From assembly GCA_002049455.2 (NCBI GenBank), contig KV918837.1, forward strand, positions 124,001 through 188,000: a DNA stretch of 64,000 nucleotides. The letters run 5' to 3'. The DNA is from Porphyra umbilicalis (lineage: Eukaryota > Rhodophyta > Bangiophyceae > Bangiales > Bangiaceae). The number at the start of each line of letters is the position of its first letter. Position 1 is the stretch's first letter. The notes below the pieces were generated by a model. That model was not told the DNA's origin. It did no database searches and was given only the letters and a program-made list of their open reading frames with translations. The position numbers and the translations under genes were made by a program. Shown in pieces: positions 29,374-38,689 of this stretch.

Positions 29374-32076
29374 TCACGTCTCCTCATTCGTCACCGGGGC
29401 TTCCTTCCTTTCAGCAGCAAATGCTAACATCTCGGCTTCTCGCTCATGTGGTGGGGGAGGGGGACGCGGCAGGCCAGCTCGGTCGGCGTCTAGCGATGGT
29501 ACCCATGACTCAGCCTCCGCCAGCCACTCCTCCCAGGGAATGGCAACAGACCCAGAAATGCGCGTGACATGCTTGTAGCGCCAAAAGCGGTCGCCCATCA
29601 TGACCGCGTGCAGCTCGACGACGTACTGCAGGGCGTCGGCATCCGTCATCACGCCCGGCTTCGTCATTGCCAAGATGTGTAGCTTGTCATACGTCCGCAT
29701 CTCGCGACCCTTGTTGCCTCTGCGCGCCCACCGCCAGGACGACACCATCAGCCCGATGGAGGCCTCGGACATGCCCTTGAGGATGTTTGATGGCATACGC
29801 ATGAAGACGTCATGGACGGAAGGCCACTTTTTCGTCTCCGGGTTGAAGTACGTCAGCATGATGCCGACCGCCGTCATCATGCGGACCATCGTCCGGTCGT
29901 GCCGCCCCTTGCTTTCCAAGCTGCCAGCTTCGGCAGCGCCATCTGCACGGCCCATTTCGGCCTTCGACGCGCCCACCGACTTGCCGCTTTTCTTGTGCGT
30001 CTGGGCGGGGTCTTCGCGGGCGACTTGAGCCCGCGGAGCATCGGCAGCCGGTCGTTGGCCAGGCGCAACGGCAAGTGGCAACGTGGGCAAGCTCGCGTAC
30101 CCGTCCGAGGCATGTACCAGGCTGTCCACGTCGCTGCGTCGTCCGACAGAAAGCGCGTCCGGTCGAGCGTTGACAGACTCTGGCAGGTTGAATCCGTATG
30201 TAGCATATGCCGCCGTGATGACCGTCAGCACATGAGCTCGGCGCACGCGGCACAGCGGCTGCTCCGCCGCCGCAGGAACACCCTGCATTGTCGCGTTCAG
30301 CAGGCATGAGAACCAGTCTTGGACGCCACTGCGAGTCGCCGGTGCGTCGGACATCACCTTGGCGGACGCGTAGTGGATGATGTATGACGGGGAGATGTCT
30401 TTCGCTCTTGTAAACAGCTCCACCACCTCAGCATGGAGGTCGTCCTCCCAAGACACGCCCCAATTGGCGAAGCAAGCGCGCCATGCGCGGCGCTCAGCCG
30501 CGTACTTCTGCTGCAGCGCAGCGTCTGGCACCCGAGGGAACCGGGACGGAGCACTCTCATGAGCGCTGTCAGTGGCTTCTAAGACCGCCGGAACTGCCTT
30601 ACCACCACCAGGGCGCGAGCGTGCAGCCGATGTGTCGCCGCCGCCCCCCTCCGAGCCGTCGTATAAGAATTCCTCACCAGGAAAAATGGGTCCGTCTTGT
30701 TCGTCGGCTTCATTGATGGGACCGCCATCGAAAGAGGGCAGCAGGTCAGGGTTTGCACCGGGCATTGCGCGCGCGTCTTTTAGGTCAGACGCACCAAGAC
30801 CGGCGATTACGCCGGCAAAGCCCGTCAGGGACGGCGACGGGGCGTCGTCGTGTTGCAACGTGTCGTTCACAGCCGCAGACGCAGCCTCCAGAGCGCAAGC
30901 AACAGCGTCCTGGTCTCTTCGAGAAGGTGAAGGCGGGTTGCCGCAAACGTAGGCTCCGCCCGTGCTTCGGGCAGCGCAATTGCCCCACGCGTATGGCACT
31001 ACAGCGGGCGGCAGCGTGGCGACCACTTGGACGTTTCCACCAGATCCGGCCAGCGCCATGTCCGGCGGCGACGCGTGCAGTGAAGAGGTAGGGTCCGCCG
31101 TCTCGTTGCCGAGCGTCGTATTGAGGCCCCCCACGACACGGCCGGACCCGGCAGGCGCCGTGAGCGGCTGCAAAGCGCAAGCTGGCGAAACGGCCGCCGT
31201 AGTGTTGGTGCCGTGCGGTGAGGTGCCGCCGCCGTCGACGCGGCCGGTCCCCGCAGGCCCCGCGGACGGCGGCAGCGCGCGCAGCGGCGCGGTGGGCGCC
31301 GTTGTGTTGTTTCCGCTGCCGGCGGGGCTGCCATCAGCAGCGGACGGCGGCAGCGCGCGCGGCGGCGCGGTGGGCGCCGTGGTGTGGTTGCCGCTCCCGG
31401 CGGGGCTGCCATCAGCAGCGGACGGCGGCAGCGCGCGCGGCGGCGCAGTGGGCGCCGTGGTGTTGTTGCCGCTCCCGGCGGGGCTGCCATCAGCAGCGGA
31501 CGGCGGCAGCGCGCGCGGCGGCGCGGTGGGCGCCGTGGTGTTGTTGCCGCTCCCGGAGGGGCTGCCATCAGCAGCGGACGGCGGCAGCGCGCGCGGCGGC
31601 GCGGTGGGCGCCGTGGTGTTGTTGCCGCTCCCGGCGGGGCTGCCATCAGCAGCGGACGGCGGCAGCGCGCGCGGCGGCGCGGTGGGCGCCGTGGTGTTCT
31701 TGCCGCTCCCGGCGGGGCTGCCATCAGCAGTCCCGTTCGTAGCTTTGCCGGCGTCGCTGGCGCCATCCTTGTCGGAGCAGCCGTCGGCAGTACCGGCGTC
31801 GCTACCAAACACCTCGCTCAGCTCCTCGCTGGTAGCCTTAGTAGCCTTCCCGCGAGCGCGCTTGCGACCTTGCCTCGAAGTTGGCTCGTTGGCTTTGACT
31901 TGCAGGTTGCGCTTCCGAGTTGCTTGCGCCTTCTTTGTAGCATCCACCCGTGAAGCTCTCAGCTCCATCCGTGTCATCTTGGTCTTCTTGCTCTTTGGTG
32001 CGGCGCTGTCGGACGCCGCCCCTGCGGCACCTCCAGAAGATCGGCCGGCAGGCATCTTTTGACAAGCAACGTACAC
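29374..32076 (-). CDS. Large unknown protein with Ser/Thr/Asn-rich repeats and the shared domain
   Basis: A single open frame of 900 codons; ATGs at 32076 and 32055 are both possible starts. Residues 20-85 are rich in Lys/Arg (KKTKMTRMELRASR, RQGRKRARGKATK), suggesting nuclear import and DNA contact. Residues about 115-275 hold six copies of a 26-residue unit. Residues about 530-640 match the C-terminal domain of the Ulp1-like protease: WxxxF..W, then PSxIxHYAS, then a P..R.G...WF...LN core and a closing Y...G segment. The last 170 residues look folded (MLTYFNPETKKWPSVHDVFM, ASIGLMVSSWRWARRG, GDRFWRYKHVTRISGSVAIP). No catalytic motif is recognised. It is the leftmost gene of a block with the unknown gene at 32948, the tyrosine recombinase and the helicase, and probably acts with them. 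Confidence 0.65.
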   Translation of the reverse strand: MYVACQKMPAGRSSGGAAGAASDSAAPKSKKTKMTRMELRASRVDATKKAQATRKRNLQVKANEPTSRQGRKRARGKATKATSEELSEVFGSDAGTADGCSDKDGASDAGKATNGTADGSPAGSGKNTTAPTAPPRALPPSAADGSPAGSGNNTTAPTAPPRALPPSAADGSPSGSGNNTTAPTAPPRALPPSAADGSPAGSGNNTTAPTAPPRALPPSAADGSPAGSGNHTTAPTAPPRALPPSAADGSPAGSGNNTTAPTAPLRALPPSAGPAGTGRVDGGGTSPHGTNTTAAVSPACALQPLTAPAGSGRVVGGLNTTLGNETADPTSSLHASPPDMALAGSGGNVQVVATLPPAVVPYAWGNCAARSTGGAYVCGNPPSPSRRDQDAVACALEAASAAVNDTLQHDDAPSPSLTGFAGVIAGLGASDLKDARAMPGANPDLLPSFDGGPINEADEQDGPIFPGEEFLYDGSEGGGGDTSAARSRPGGGKAVPAVLEATDSAHESAPSRFPRVPDAALQQKYAAERRAWRACFANWGVSWEDDLHAEVVELFTRAKDISPSYIIHYASAKVMSDAPATRSGVQDWFSCLLNATMQGVPAAAEQPLCRVRRAHVLTVITAAYATYGFNLPESVNARPDALSVGRRSDVDSLVHASDGYASLPTLPLAVAPGQRPAADAPRAQVAREDPAQTHKKSGKSVGASKAEMGRADGAAEAGSLESKGRHDRTMVRMMTAVGIMLTYFNPETKKWPSVHDVFMRMPSNILKGMSEASIGLMVSSWRWARRGNKGREMRTYDKLHILAMTKPGVMTDADALQYVVELHAVMMGDRFWRYKHVTRISGSVAIPWEEWLAEAESWVPSLDADRAGLPRPPPPPHEREAEMLAFAAERKEAPVTNEET
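31262..31730 (-). repeat. 78-bp in-frame minisatellite, 6 units
   Basis: Encodes six copies of AADGSPAGSGNNTTAPTAPP followed by RALPPS, with few changes (K or H for N, S for A, L for P). The near-identity at DNA level indicates recent expansion or gene conversion. It may be a flexible, possibly glycosylatable linker, but a nuclear protein is more likely given the basic N-terminus. Confidence 0.9.
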
Positions 32077-32947
32077 AAAGAAACGAGAAGAGGATAGATC
32101 CCAGCAGATATACAGTGGTTAGAACTGACGAACAAGCGCGCACTTGTAAGCACGAAAATCCTCCAACGGAAAACATGTGTTGCCATAGCGTCCATGGTCA
32201 CAGAATAACAGCACAAACACTGTAATAGACGCGCAAAAACAACATTGCGTGCACACGCGGGAAAAAACATCACGCAGCAAGATGTCAAACAGATGGCCTC
32301 ATCGTGTGGAAAGCACGTACCATGAAGAAGGGATGCAGCACGAAGCACCTTGCGGCAAACCACAATCAGATTTATGACTCAGACCAAATGCGACTCTGTT
32401 GGAGCACCCCAACGGAGAAGAGCTGCGCACAGGCCAGTAAACAGCGCGTCAGGTACTCGCGTCACGAGGTGCTCCAACAGCGTACCCTTCGAAAGGGCGG
32501 CAACGACACAACACCCGAGCGAGCAGAGCACCAAACGTGCCCTGCAATCCGGCATCTAATTGTATTGGCAAATACTCAGGCCGAGACCGACACGATGTGT
32601 ATACACTGTCTCCGAAACCGACACGATGTGTATACACTTTCAGTATGGTTTCGAATGAGAGAAGCTAATTGAGCCGTAGATGAAGTTTCTAATCTCTATG
32701 TCTAATTGTACATCATATTGTGAAACAGTACTAGAAAGGTCAATCGCAGCAATGCACTTCCGAGATTCACCCACATGCTGGCCTCGTCGCCGGCCCACAA
32801 ACTGGGCCAGCCTCCCATGGCATCGTTTCTGCTTCACAGGCCCAAGCTGGAGCACACGCCAGTCTCCCGGGTCTGAAAAAATAGGGAAACAGACAGATGA
32901 ACATGGGACTACATACGCCACACGTGAACGCGACCACTACCAAGTGC
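32077..32947. other. Intergenic with a 31-bp-spaced direct repeat
   Basis: Upstream region of the 900-residue gene; TGTATATC on the minus strand near 32110 is TATA-like. ACCGACACGATGTGTATACA occurs twice (starting about 32586 and 32617), each copy containing the palindrome GTGTATACAC. No gene is seen. Confidence 0.5.
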
Positions 32948-33922
32948 CTAAGATCCGGAGTCCGACCGCGAGGCAAGTGCCGCACAATACTTGTGCACTT
33001 CGTTGTAAGGGAACGACGCGCCGCAACTCTCACGGGCAGCTCGCTCCCGACGGAGAACAACACGCAAAGCGCTCCAGCCACCGTATCTTGCGGCCGCCTT
33101 AGCGATTGCCCCGCGCTTGGACAGCATAGAAGAACACCCCCGCCCAAACAATTGCTTGTTGGATGCCATAGCAACACGTGTGGTCGACCCGCATACGAGC
33201 GTCTTGAGCGCCGGGGAGCCGTTGAGCCCACTCTCCCAGGAGTCCTGGACGGCATCCAGCATCTTGTCCCAGTCCTTCGGTAGCGGGGGCAGCGTGAACG
33301 GCTTCACTTGAATCTTGACTGGCGCTCGAATTGGCAGTGAGCTTCCAGCGGATGGCTTGCGGCAATGAAAACAAAGGGTGCCCTGGTCGGTTGTAGGAGG
33401 TGATGCCGGCGTGTTTTCGACGCTCGACAGCGGGAGCGAACAGATGCCGTTCTGCTTGTCAGAGGGCTGGTCGGACGGGTTTCCATAGACTACTGCGGCT
33501 AAGACCTTGGCGGACATAGTCATTTGCCCTGGAAGCCCACGACGTGCCGCTCCACGGCGATGGTTGACCTCAAATTGCCCGATCTTGTTCTTGATTGCGT
33601 CACAAAGGGCCTTGGCGACGCGAGTGGGGGGCATCTGGGCTCCGTTTGCGGCGAGCGCTCTTGGGAAGCGCAGGTGACCGTCGAGGTTTTCGGGCAGCTG
33701 CCTTGGGACGAAGGCGCGGTGCAAGGGGTTGATAGCTGCTGTCAGCGGAAGATGCGGGCGCGCAGATGCCACGTCAGAACGTCGTTCAGAACTAAGCGGC
33801 GGGTCAGGCCGGGCACCTTGTCTCGTTGAAGAGGATGCCGGGTCTGACGCAGCACACGATGAGGCTTCACCTTGCATCATTGCTCGTTGGCCAAGCTGGA
33901 GGAGCTTCCAGGTGGGAGGCAC
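32948..33922 (-). CDS. Unknown protein beside the tyrosine recombinase
   Basis: The frame runs 324 codons from a GTG at 33922, but stays open and protein-like about 20 codons further upstream (DEGPAVVEDATQSPTYVPP), so the first exon probably lies to the right and is spliced in. Features: a Ser/Pro-rich N-terminal third, a CxxC pair (LCFHCRKPS) in the middle, a PPLPKDWDKMLDAVQDSWES stretch, and a Lys/Arg/Ala-rich C-terminal helix region (MLSKRGAIAKAAARYGGWSA, then RVVLRRERAARESCG). I do not recognise a family; a DNA-binding accessory protein is a guess. It is transcribed divergently from the recombinase with about 400 bp between them. Confidence 0.5.
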   Translation of the reverse strand: MPPTWKLLQLGQRAMMQGEASSCAASDPASSSTRQGARPDPPLSSERRSDVASARPHLPLTAAINPLHRAFVPRQLPENLDGHLRFPRALAANGAQMPPTRVAKALCDAIKNKIGQFEVNHRRGAARRGLPGQMTMSAKVLAAVVYGNPSDQPSDKQNGICSLPLSSVENTPASPPTTDQGTLCFHCRKPSAGSSLPIRAPVKIQVKPFTLPPLPKDWDKMLDAVQDSWESGLNGSPALKTLVCGSTTRVAMASNKQLFGRGCSSMLSKRGAIAKAAARYGGWSALRVVLRRERAARESCGASFPYNEVHKYCAALASRSDSGS

Positions 33923-34321
33923 GTAGGTTGGGGACTGTGTTGCATCCTCAACGACAGCTGGACCCTCGTCTCAGAAACGCTTATGTCCTTAAAAAGCACG
34001 ACGGTGCGCGGCGGCTGGCGATACTGGCCAATCACACCAAGAGGAGCGCTCTGCCTGAGTCAGACAGCAAGGAAATCCCAATGTACGATTGTACGTACAA
34101 TTGTTTACCGATTCTCATACTTGTTGGGAATCTTCAATGCGTTGGGCAATGCCTCTGCCAGCCGCATACACGGCTATTATTTGGGCGGTGAGGCTGTGTT
34201 TCGCCCCTTTGCCTTGCTCGCAGTGCTGTCGCCGTCCCAGTATTCGCTCCGTGCAGCCATCTTCCGCTCGTGCGCGGACACTCGCCGCAGCGGCCTGTGC
34301 GGGCTGCCGTGAACGGCAACC
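33923..34321. promoter_or_regulatory. Bidirectional upstream region
   Basis: Separates the minus-strand unknown gene from the plus-strand recombinase and should hold both promoters, plus any first exon of the minus gene. CCAAT is present at 34028-34032. ATTGTACGTACAAT (about 34088-34101) is a perfect 14-bp palindrome. No clear TATA box. Confidence 0.4.
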
Positions 34322-35833
34322 ATGGCATCCACCACCAATTCGTCGACAGCGGTGCCGACGAGTTCGGATCTTCCCCCTTTCGCGATCGGTCGCCTTGCCA
34401 ACACGCGTGACAACCGCACCAGTGCGGCTCGCCGCGATGCTTGGCTTGAGCACGTGCCGGCATCATCATCGTACGATGCCGTGGCACTTGCCAAGGAGAC
34501 CGAGGAGGCAATGCGATCCGACAGCAGCGCTCAAGTTCACAAGGCGATGCGCGCCGACTACGTCGCGTTTTGTGCTCGCGTAGGTGTGGACCCTTTTGTT
34601 GTGACGTCAACCACCGCTGCGCATGTCGCAAACTTCTACAAGTACCGGACGAAGAACTTCCGGCTCGGACTGTCGATGGCCAAGCATGTCTCCGCTCAGA
34701 TGACGCTGTTCTTCAAGGAGCTGGGCTGCTCGGGACAGTGGTCAACCGGCAAGGTGGGCATGCGGGACACGTATGTCAATGGCAACCCAAACTACAGCGA
34801 TGACGTCGCCAAGTGTAAGCGCGCCCATAAGGCCGCGCTCGCAGCGCAAGGCCGTGTCCCTGTTCCAATCGACGCGTTAGAGTACGGGCATATGTGTGCT
34901 TACTACGATCACTACATCAAGGACGAAGACGATGTTGCCCCTGCAAGGCTTTGCCAGTTTGCGGCCATGATGGTCGCGACGTTCAACCTGATGCGGTTAG
35001 ATGAGGTTACAAAGATCCAGTACGTTGGGTGTCTTGTGCCAGTTTGTTTTTGGCTCTTTTTCATCGACGCACGTACGGTCGGGGTCGTCCGACTTTGAGC
35101 ACTGGTGTGTTGTCATGATATCTCTAACTCGCAAGTGACACAAGCGTGGCGGACTACCACTACGCTGTCCCTGGCATGTGATGCCCACTTGAATGCTGGT
35201 ATCTTGTACTCTGTTCATCTCAGGCGCGAGAATGTTTTGCTCACCGAGGACGTGTTTGGGAACCCCATGTTTCGAATCAACATCTTGCAGGGTACCAAGA
35301 ACTCCCTGACTGGGCATCGTTACTATTTGGAAGGCGGCCCGGGTCTCGCTGGTGATCCTCGGGTTGACCCTGTCCTCGCCCTTGCCATGTACCTGCTAAA
35401 GCGCGGGGAGCTAGCGGGTCCCCTATTTGTGAACTTCAAGAATGTCGGTCGTGACGCGTACGAGATGGACCCGCGCACGCCCTTGAAGGATGGAGCGTTT
35501 CTCAACGATTTGCGTGATGCCTTCGATGAAGCAGGGGTGGACTCTTACCGGTTTCTCGGTACGCACTCCTTCAAGCGCGGCGGCGTGCAGCTCTACCGTC
35601 TTCTTGGCGTTCCTGACCAAGAGATCAAGGAGCGCGGTCACTGGCAGACGTTCTCGGCGTATTTTGTGTATGTGCAAGCAAGCAATCGATTGGAGAAGCG
35701 ATACACGTACACTACGGCGCAAGCGGCCTTGGCTGATGTAATTTCACAAGGAGGAGAGGTGACGGCTGGGGTGCTAGAAGAGCTGGGGATTGAGGTAGGG
35801 CCGCTGCCAAAGCAGGTCGCTCGGTCGAGCTGA
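34322..35833 (+). CDS. Tyrosine recombinase (Crypton/DIRS-like integrase)
   Basis: Two exons: 34322-35019 and 35224-35833. The 204-bp intron begins GTACGTTGGG and ends CATCTCAG; removing it keeps frame exactly and gives 435 codons. Splicing joins MRLDEVTKIQ to RENVLLTEDV, so R225 is the first catalytic Arg. H347-SF-K350-R351-G supplies the H-x-x-(K/R) box, GH372W373 the H/W position, and Y382 (in FVYVQ, nine residues after W373) is the likely nucleophile; Y379 is the alternative. The N-terminal 200 residues contain a helical core-binding region (VHKAMRADYVAFCARVGVDP). The HSFKRGG and GHW forms are those of eukaryotic Crypton/DIRS-type recombinases, which cut and rejoin DNA without terminal inverted repeats. 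No reverse transcriptase is nearby, which favours a DNA element. Confidence 0.85.
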
Positions 35834-36386
35834 TCGGGGGCCACCCGTGTACCATGCCGTTTTTTCCCGCGTTTTCCCGGTCGTAAAGCAATCTTTGACG
35901 TACTTCCACAGCAAAACGTGTGTCTGTAGGATGTGCTGGGTCACTACACGCTCTAGGGGTCAATAGGACATGTAGCGTGAACGGGAAGCGAATTTGGTAG
36001 ACATGGACAACAGCTCTGAGCACGACAAGAGGGCAAAACAGTACGTCCCACTGCATCTGTCATCGTATGCAGTAGATTTAGCATGATAGATATTGGATGT
36101 GCAGATCTCAGTGAACCATACTGCTCCCTCAAATTGACCTGACAGTACTGAAGCGAAACCTCAAATTGTGCAGTGAGTTCACACTGTGGTTTTTAATGCA
36201 TGTGCAATTAGATGGTCGAAAGTTGTGCTGAGTTGTGCGAAAGCAAGGCGGTTCGAAGTCGCCGAGGCTCCCATTTACGATGATATGGCCGCAGCGCCTG
36301 TCGTCAAGCGCCCCACTGGAAGAAGGGACGCTGTGGGGCTGTCATCTTCTTTGGTTGAGTGCACGACTGCCAGAAGCTGCGGCAAT
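35834..36386. other. Intergenic between recombinase and helicase
   Basis: About 550 bp of balanced composition. The helicase frame is open upstream of its ATG at 36387 as far as 36186, so a longer N-terminus is possible. Confidence 0.5.
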
Positions 36387-38689
36387 ATGGACAAGGCGGC
36401 AGTACGGGCGGCTGCCTATGGCCTGCTGCGCAGCCGTTTTGAGCACGAGGACTTCTGGCAAGGCCAACTCGAGGCCATTGTCTCCGTCGTGGACAAGAAC
36501 AATCCCAATGTCGGCGTCTTGTCAGTTATGGGCACTGGACAAGGCAAGGTAAGACATTCGCCGCGAGCGGGTCCTGGTGGCATCTTTTTTTTTCGTTGGA
36601 AGGGCATGTTCCCGCGATTGGATTCCCTTACTGATGTGCTTTTGCTGCTCCGTTCAATGAGGTCCTGTTACTTGTGGTTTGCAGACCGTTGTAGTCGGTA
36701 TTGCAGCGTTGCTGCTGCACAGTCGTAGGCGGTGGCTGACCGTGCTGCTGACGCCACTGAACAGCATCGGTCGGCAGCACGTCAAGACTTTTCAGGACGC
36801 TGGAGTGGACTGCGCCGGACTCTTCGGTTCGTCTACTGAGCTTGAGCGCACGCGGATTCATGCAGCGGTAACCTCGCGACAGCTAGTCATCCTTGTTGCG
36901 TCCCCTGAGGCCATGGTCAATAACCCTGCGCTGCTAGGGGTGATCAAGACCATGGGCATTTGCCTCCTTGCCTTCGACGAGGCGCACCTCTTTGACTCAT
37001 GGGCTCGCTGGCGCCCGGACCTTTCCCGGGCTGCGTCGCGCTTCGGTAGCTGCCGCCGGCTGGCCCTATCCGCGACGGTGCCGCTTGCTCAAGTCTCTGC
37101 TCTTCAGGACGCTCTCCACATCAACAAACCTCTAGTCGTTCATCGCGGTCCGTTCCTGCGGCGCAATCTGGTCATTCGTGTCATTGACCGTAACGCTGCG
37201 TACGCTTTTGGGCGCTCCAATCGCGTGGAGCAGTGCCGCGCTGACCTTGAGCACGCTCAGCGTGTTGCTTATGCTTTTCAGCTGGCCGTTTGCTGCCGGG
37301 CTGCCGGTGGCAACATGGTTGTTTTCACGTCGTCCCGGTCTGAAGCGGCGCGTGTTGGTGCGGAGCTCCGATGCGCCGCGGAGGCTCTTGCGCGCCACGG
37401 CAGTTCGCGCGATGAGCCTCTTGACGTACTTGTGTACCATGCCGGTCTGCAAGATCGGGCGGCGACGGAGCATCACTTCGCCCCGAACACTGGGATCGTG
37501 GTGGTAGCCACCATTGCGTTTGGAATGGGCGTGCATTGTGCCCATGTGCGAGCGGTGCTTCACTTTGTACGCACGGCCGACGCTCCTTGTTGTGGTTGTC
37601 GCACCTGTTATCATGTGTGGCTCTTGTTCGTGCACCCCTTCGGGCTTGCTATGTTCTGACCACTAACGACTCCTTCGTAGTTCTGTTTGTCCAGTCTACT
37701 TCTCACTTGGTACATTGTGTGATTGCTGGATTGGATTCTTTTATCCGTTTGACGACTGATTGCGCCTGTTGCGGCCTGGCCCCTGCGGCCTGGCTGCTGT
37801 TTGATCCACTCGGGCGAAACAGGGAGGTGCGAGCTCCGTGTCAGAGTTTTCTCAACAGTTTGGTAGAGCTGGCCGTGATGGCCTTCAAGCTGTTTGCGTA
37901 TGTTTCTTCAACCCTTGCGACTCGGGTGGGGTCCGTCATGTCATCAACGAGAACAAGATGACCGAGAGTGAGTCTTCAACTCTGTTCAACAGAATCATCG
38001 AACACACGGCCGCGACTGGCAAAACATCGTTCATGCACGTCGCCGACTTCCGCGCTGCAGGCGTCGGACCGAAGCAAGTGAGCCGTGTCCTGGCCTGTCT
38101 ACAGCGGCTGGGAGCGACAAGGGCTGGGCCCAATGTGCCTTGCCGAATTGCTGTGCGGCCGGACAAGAACCTCATGGCCGGATTTGCTGATCTCTCTGAA
38201 GATGCGCAGGCGTTGTGGACGAAGCACGTCATGCCGCAGCTACGGCGCCGAGGGGCAAGCAGGCCGCAGATTGCCAGGTTTGACGTTCGCGCTGTTTGTC
38301 GGGATTCTCCCTTCCTGGATCAAGGTTCGGCGGGACCTTCGGCTGTCCATGGCGCTGTCAACGAGATGTGCCACGAAGGTGTTTTGGTCGTCGACAAGAG
38401 CGAGGACTATAGCGACGTCGTCCCGCTTGAGGTCCTGGCCAACATCGAGCAAGGCCGCTGGCCGAGGCGTCTTGTTGACATCTTGCAGGAGGACATCGCA
38501 GCGGATCTTGATGTTCTGAGGGACGTGCAGTCCCTCCTGCAGTCGCGTGGCTGCAACAACCGTCAGCTAATCTCTCGGTTTGGTGCAGAGTCGGAGGTCG
38601 GCCTGCCTGTGCCAGACTGCTTGTGCAGTGGCTGTGTCCCTGACGGGCCCTATCTGCGTGCTCGTTGTCCTATTCTTCCTGAATTGTAG
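36387..38689 (+). CDS. RecQ-like SF2 DNA helicase
   Basis: Three exons: 36387-36548, 36685-37566 and 37823-38689, all phase 0 (introns GTAAGA...GCAG and GTACGC...ACAG), giving 636 residues. Splicing completes Walker A as GTGQGK-T (residues 49-55) and the motif V-VI link as VLHF-GGASSVSEFSQQFGR. Other motifs: the F-x-Q-x-x-Q-type entry (FWQGQLEAI), DEAH at 152-155 (FDEAHLFDSW), SAT (ALSATVP), VVFTSSRSEAA, YHAGLQ, AFGMGV and QQFGRAGRDG (359-368). This order is diagnostic of RecQ family helicases. The C-terminal 250 residues are unlike standard RQC/HRDC regions and end with a small cysteine cluster (DCLCSGC). It follows the tyrosine recombinase on the same strand and probably processes recombination or replication intermediates of the element. 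The first ATG choice is uncertain. Confidence 0.85.

Noticed and set aside
28452..29387. Minus-strand frame of 311 codons
   Set aside because: Mostly Arg/Pro/His-rich antisense of GC-rich DNA with no consistent domain.
34322..35098. Recombinase exon 1 ending at the stop at 35098
   Set aside because: The tail after codon 233 is not protein-like and splicing at 35020/35224 restores the catalytic domain in frame.
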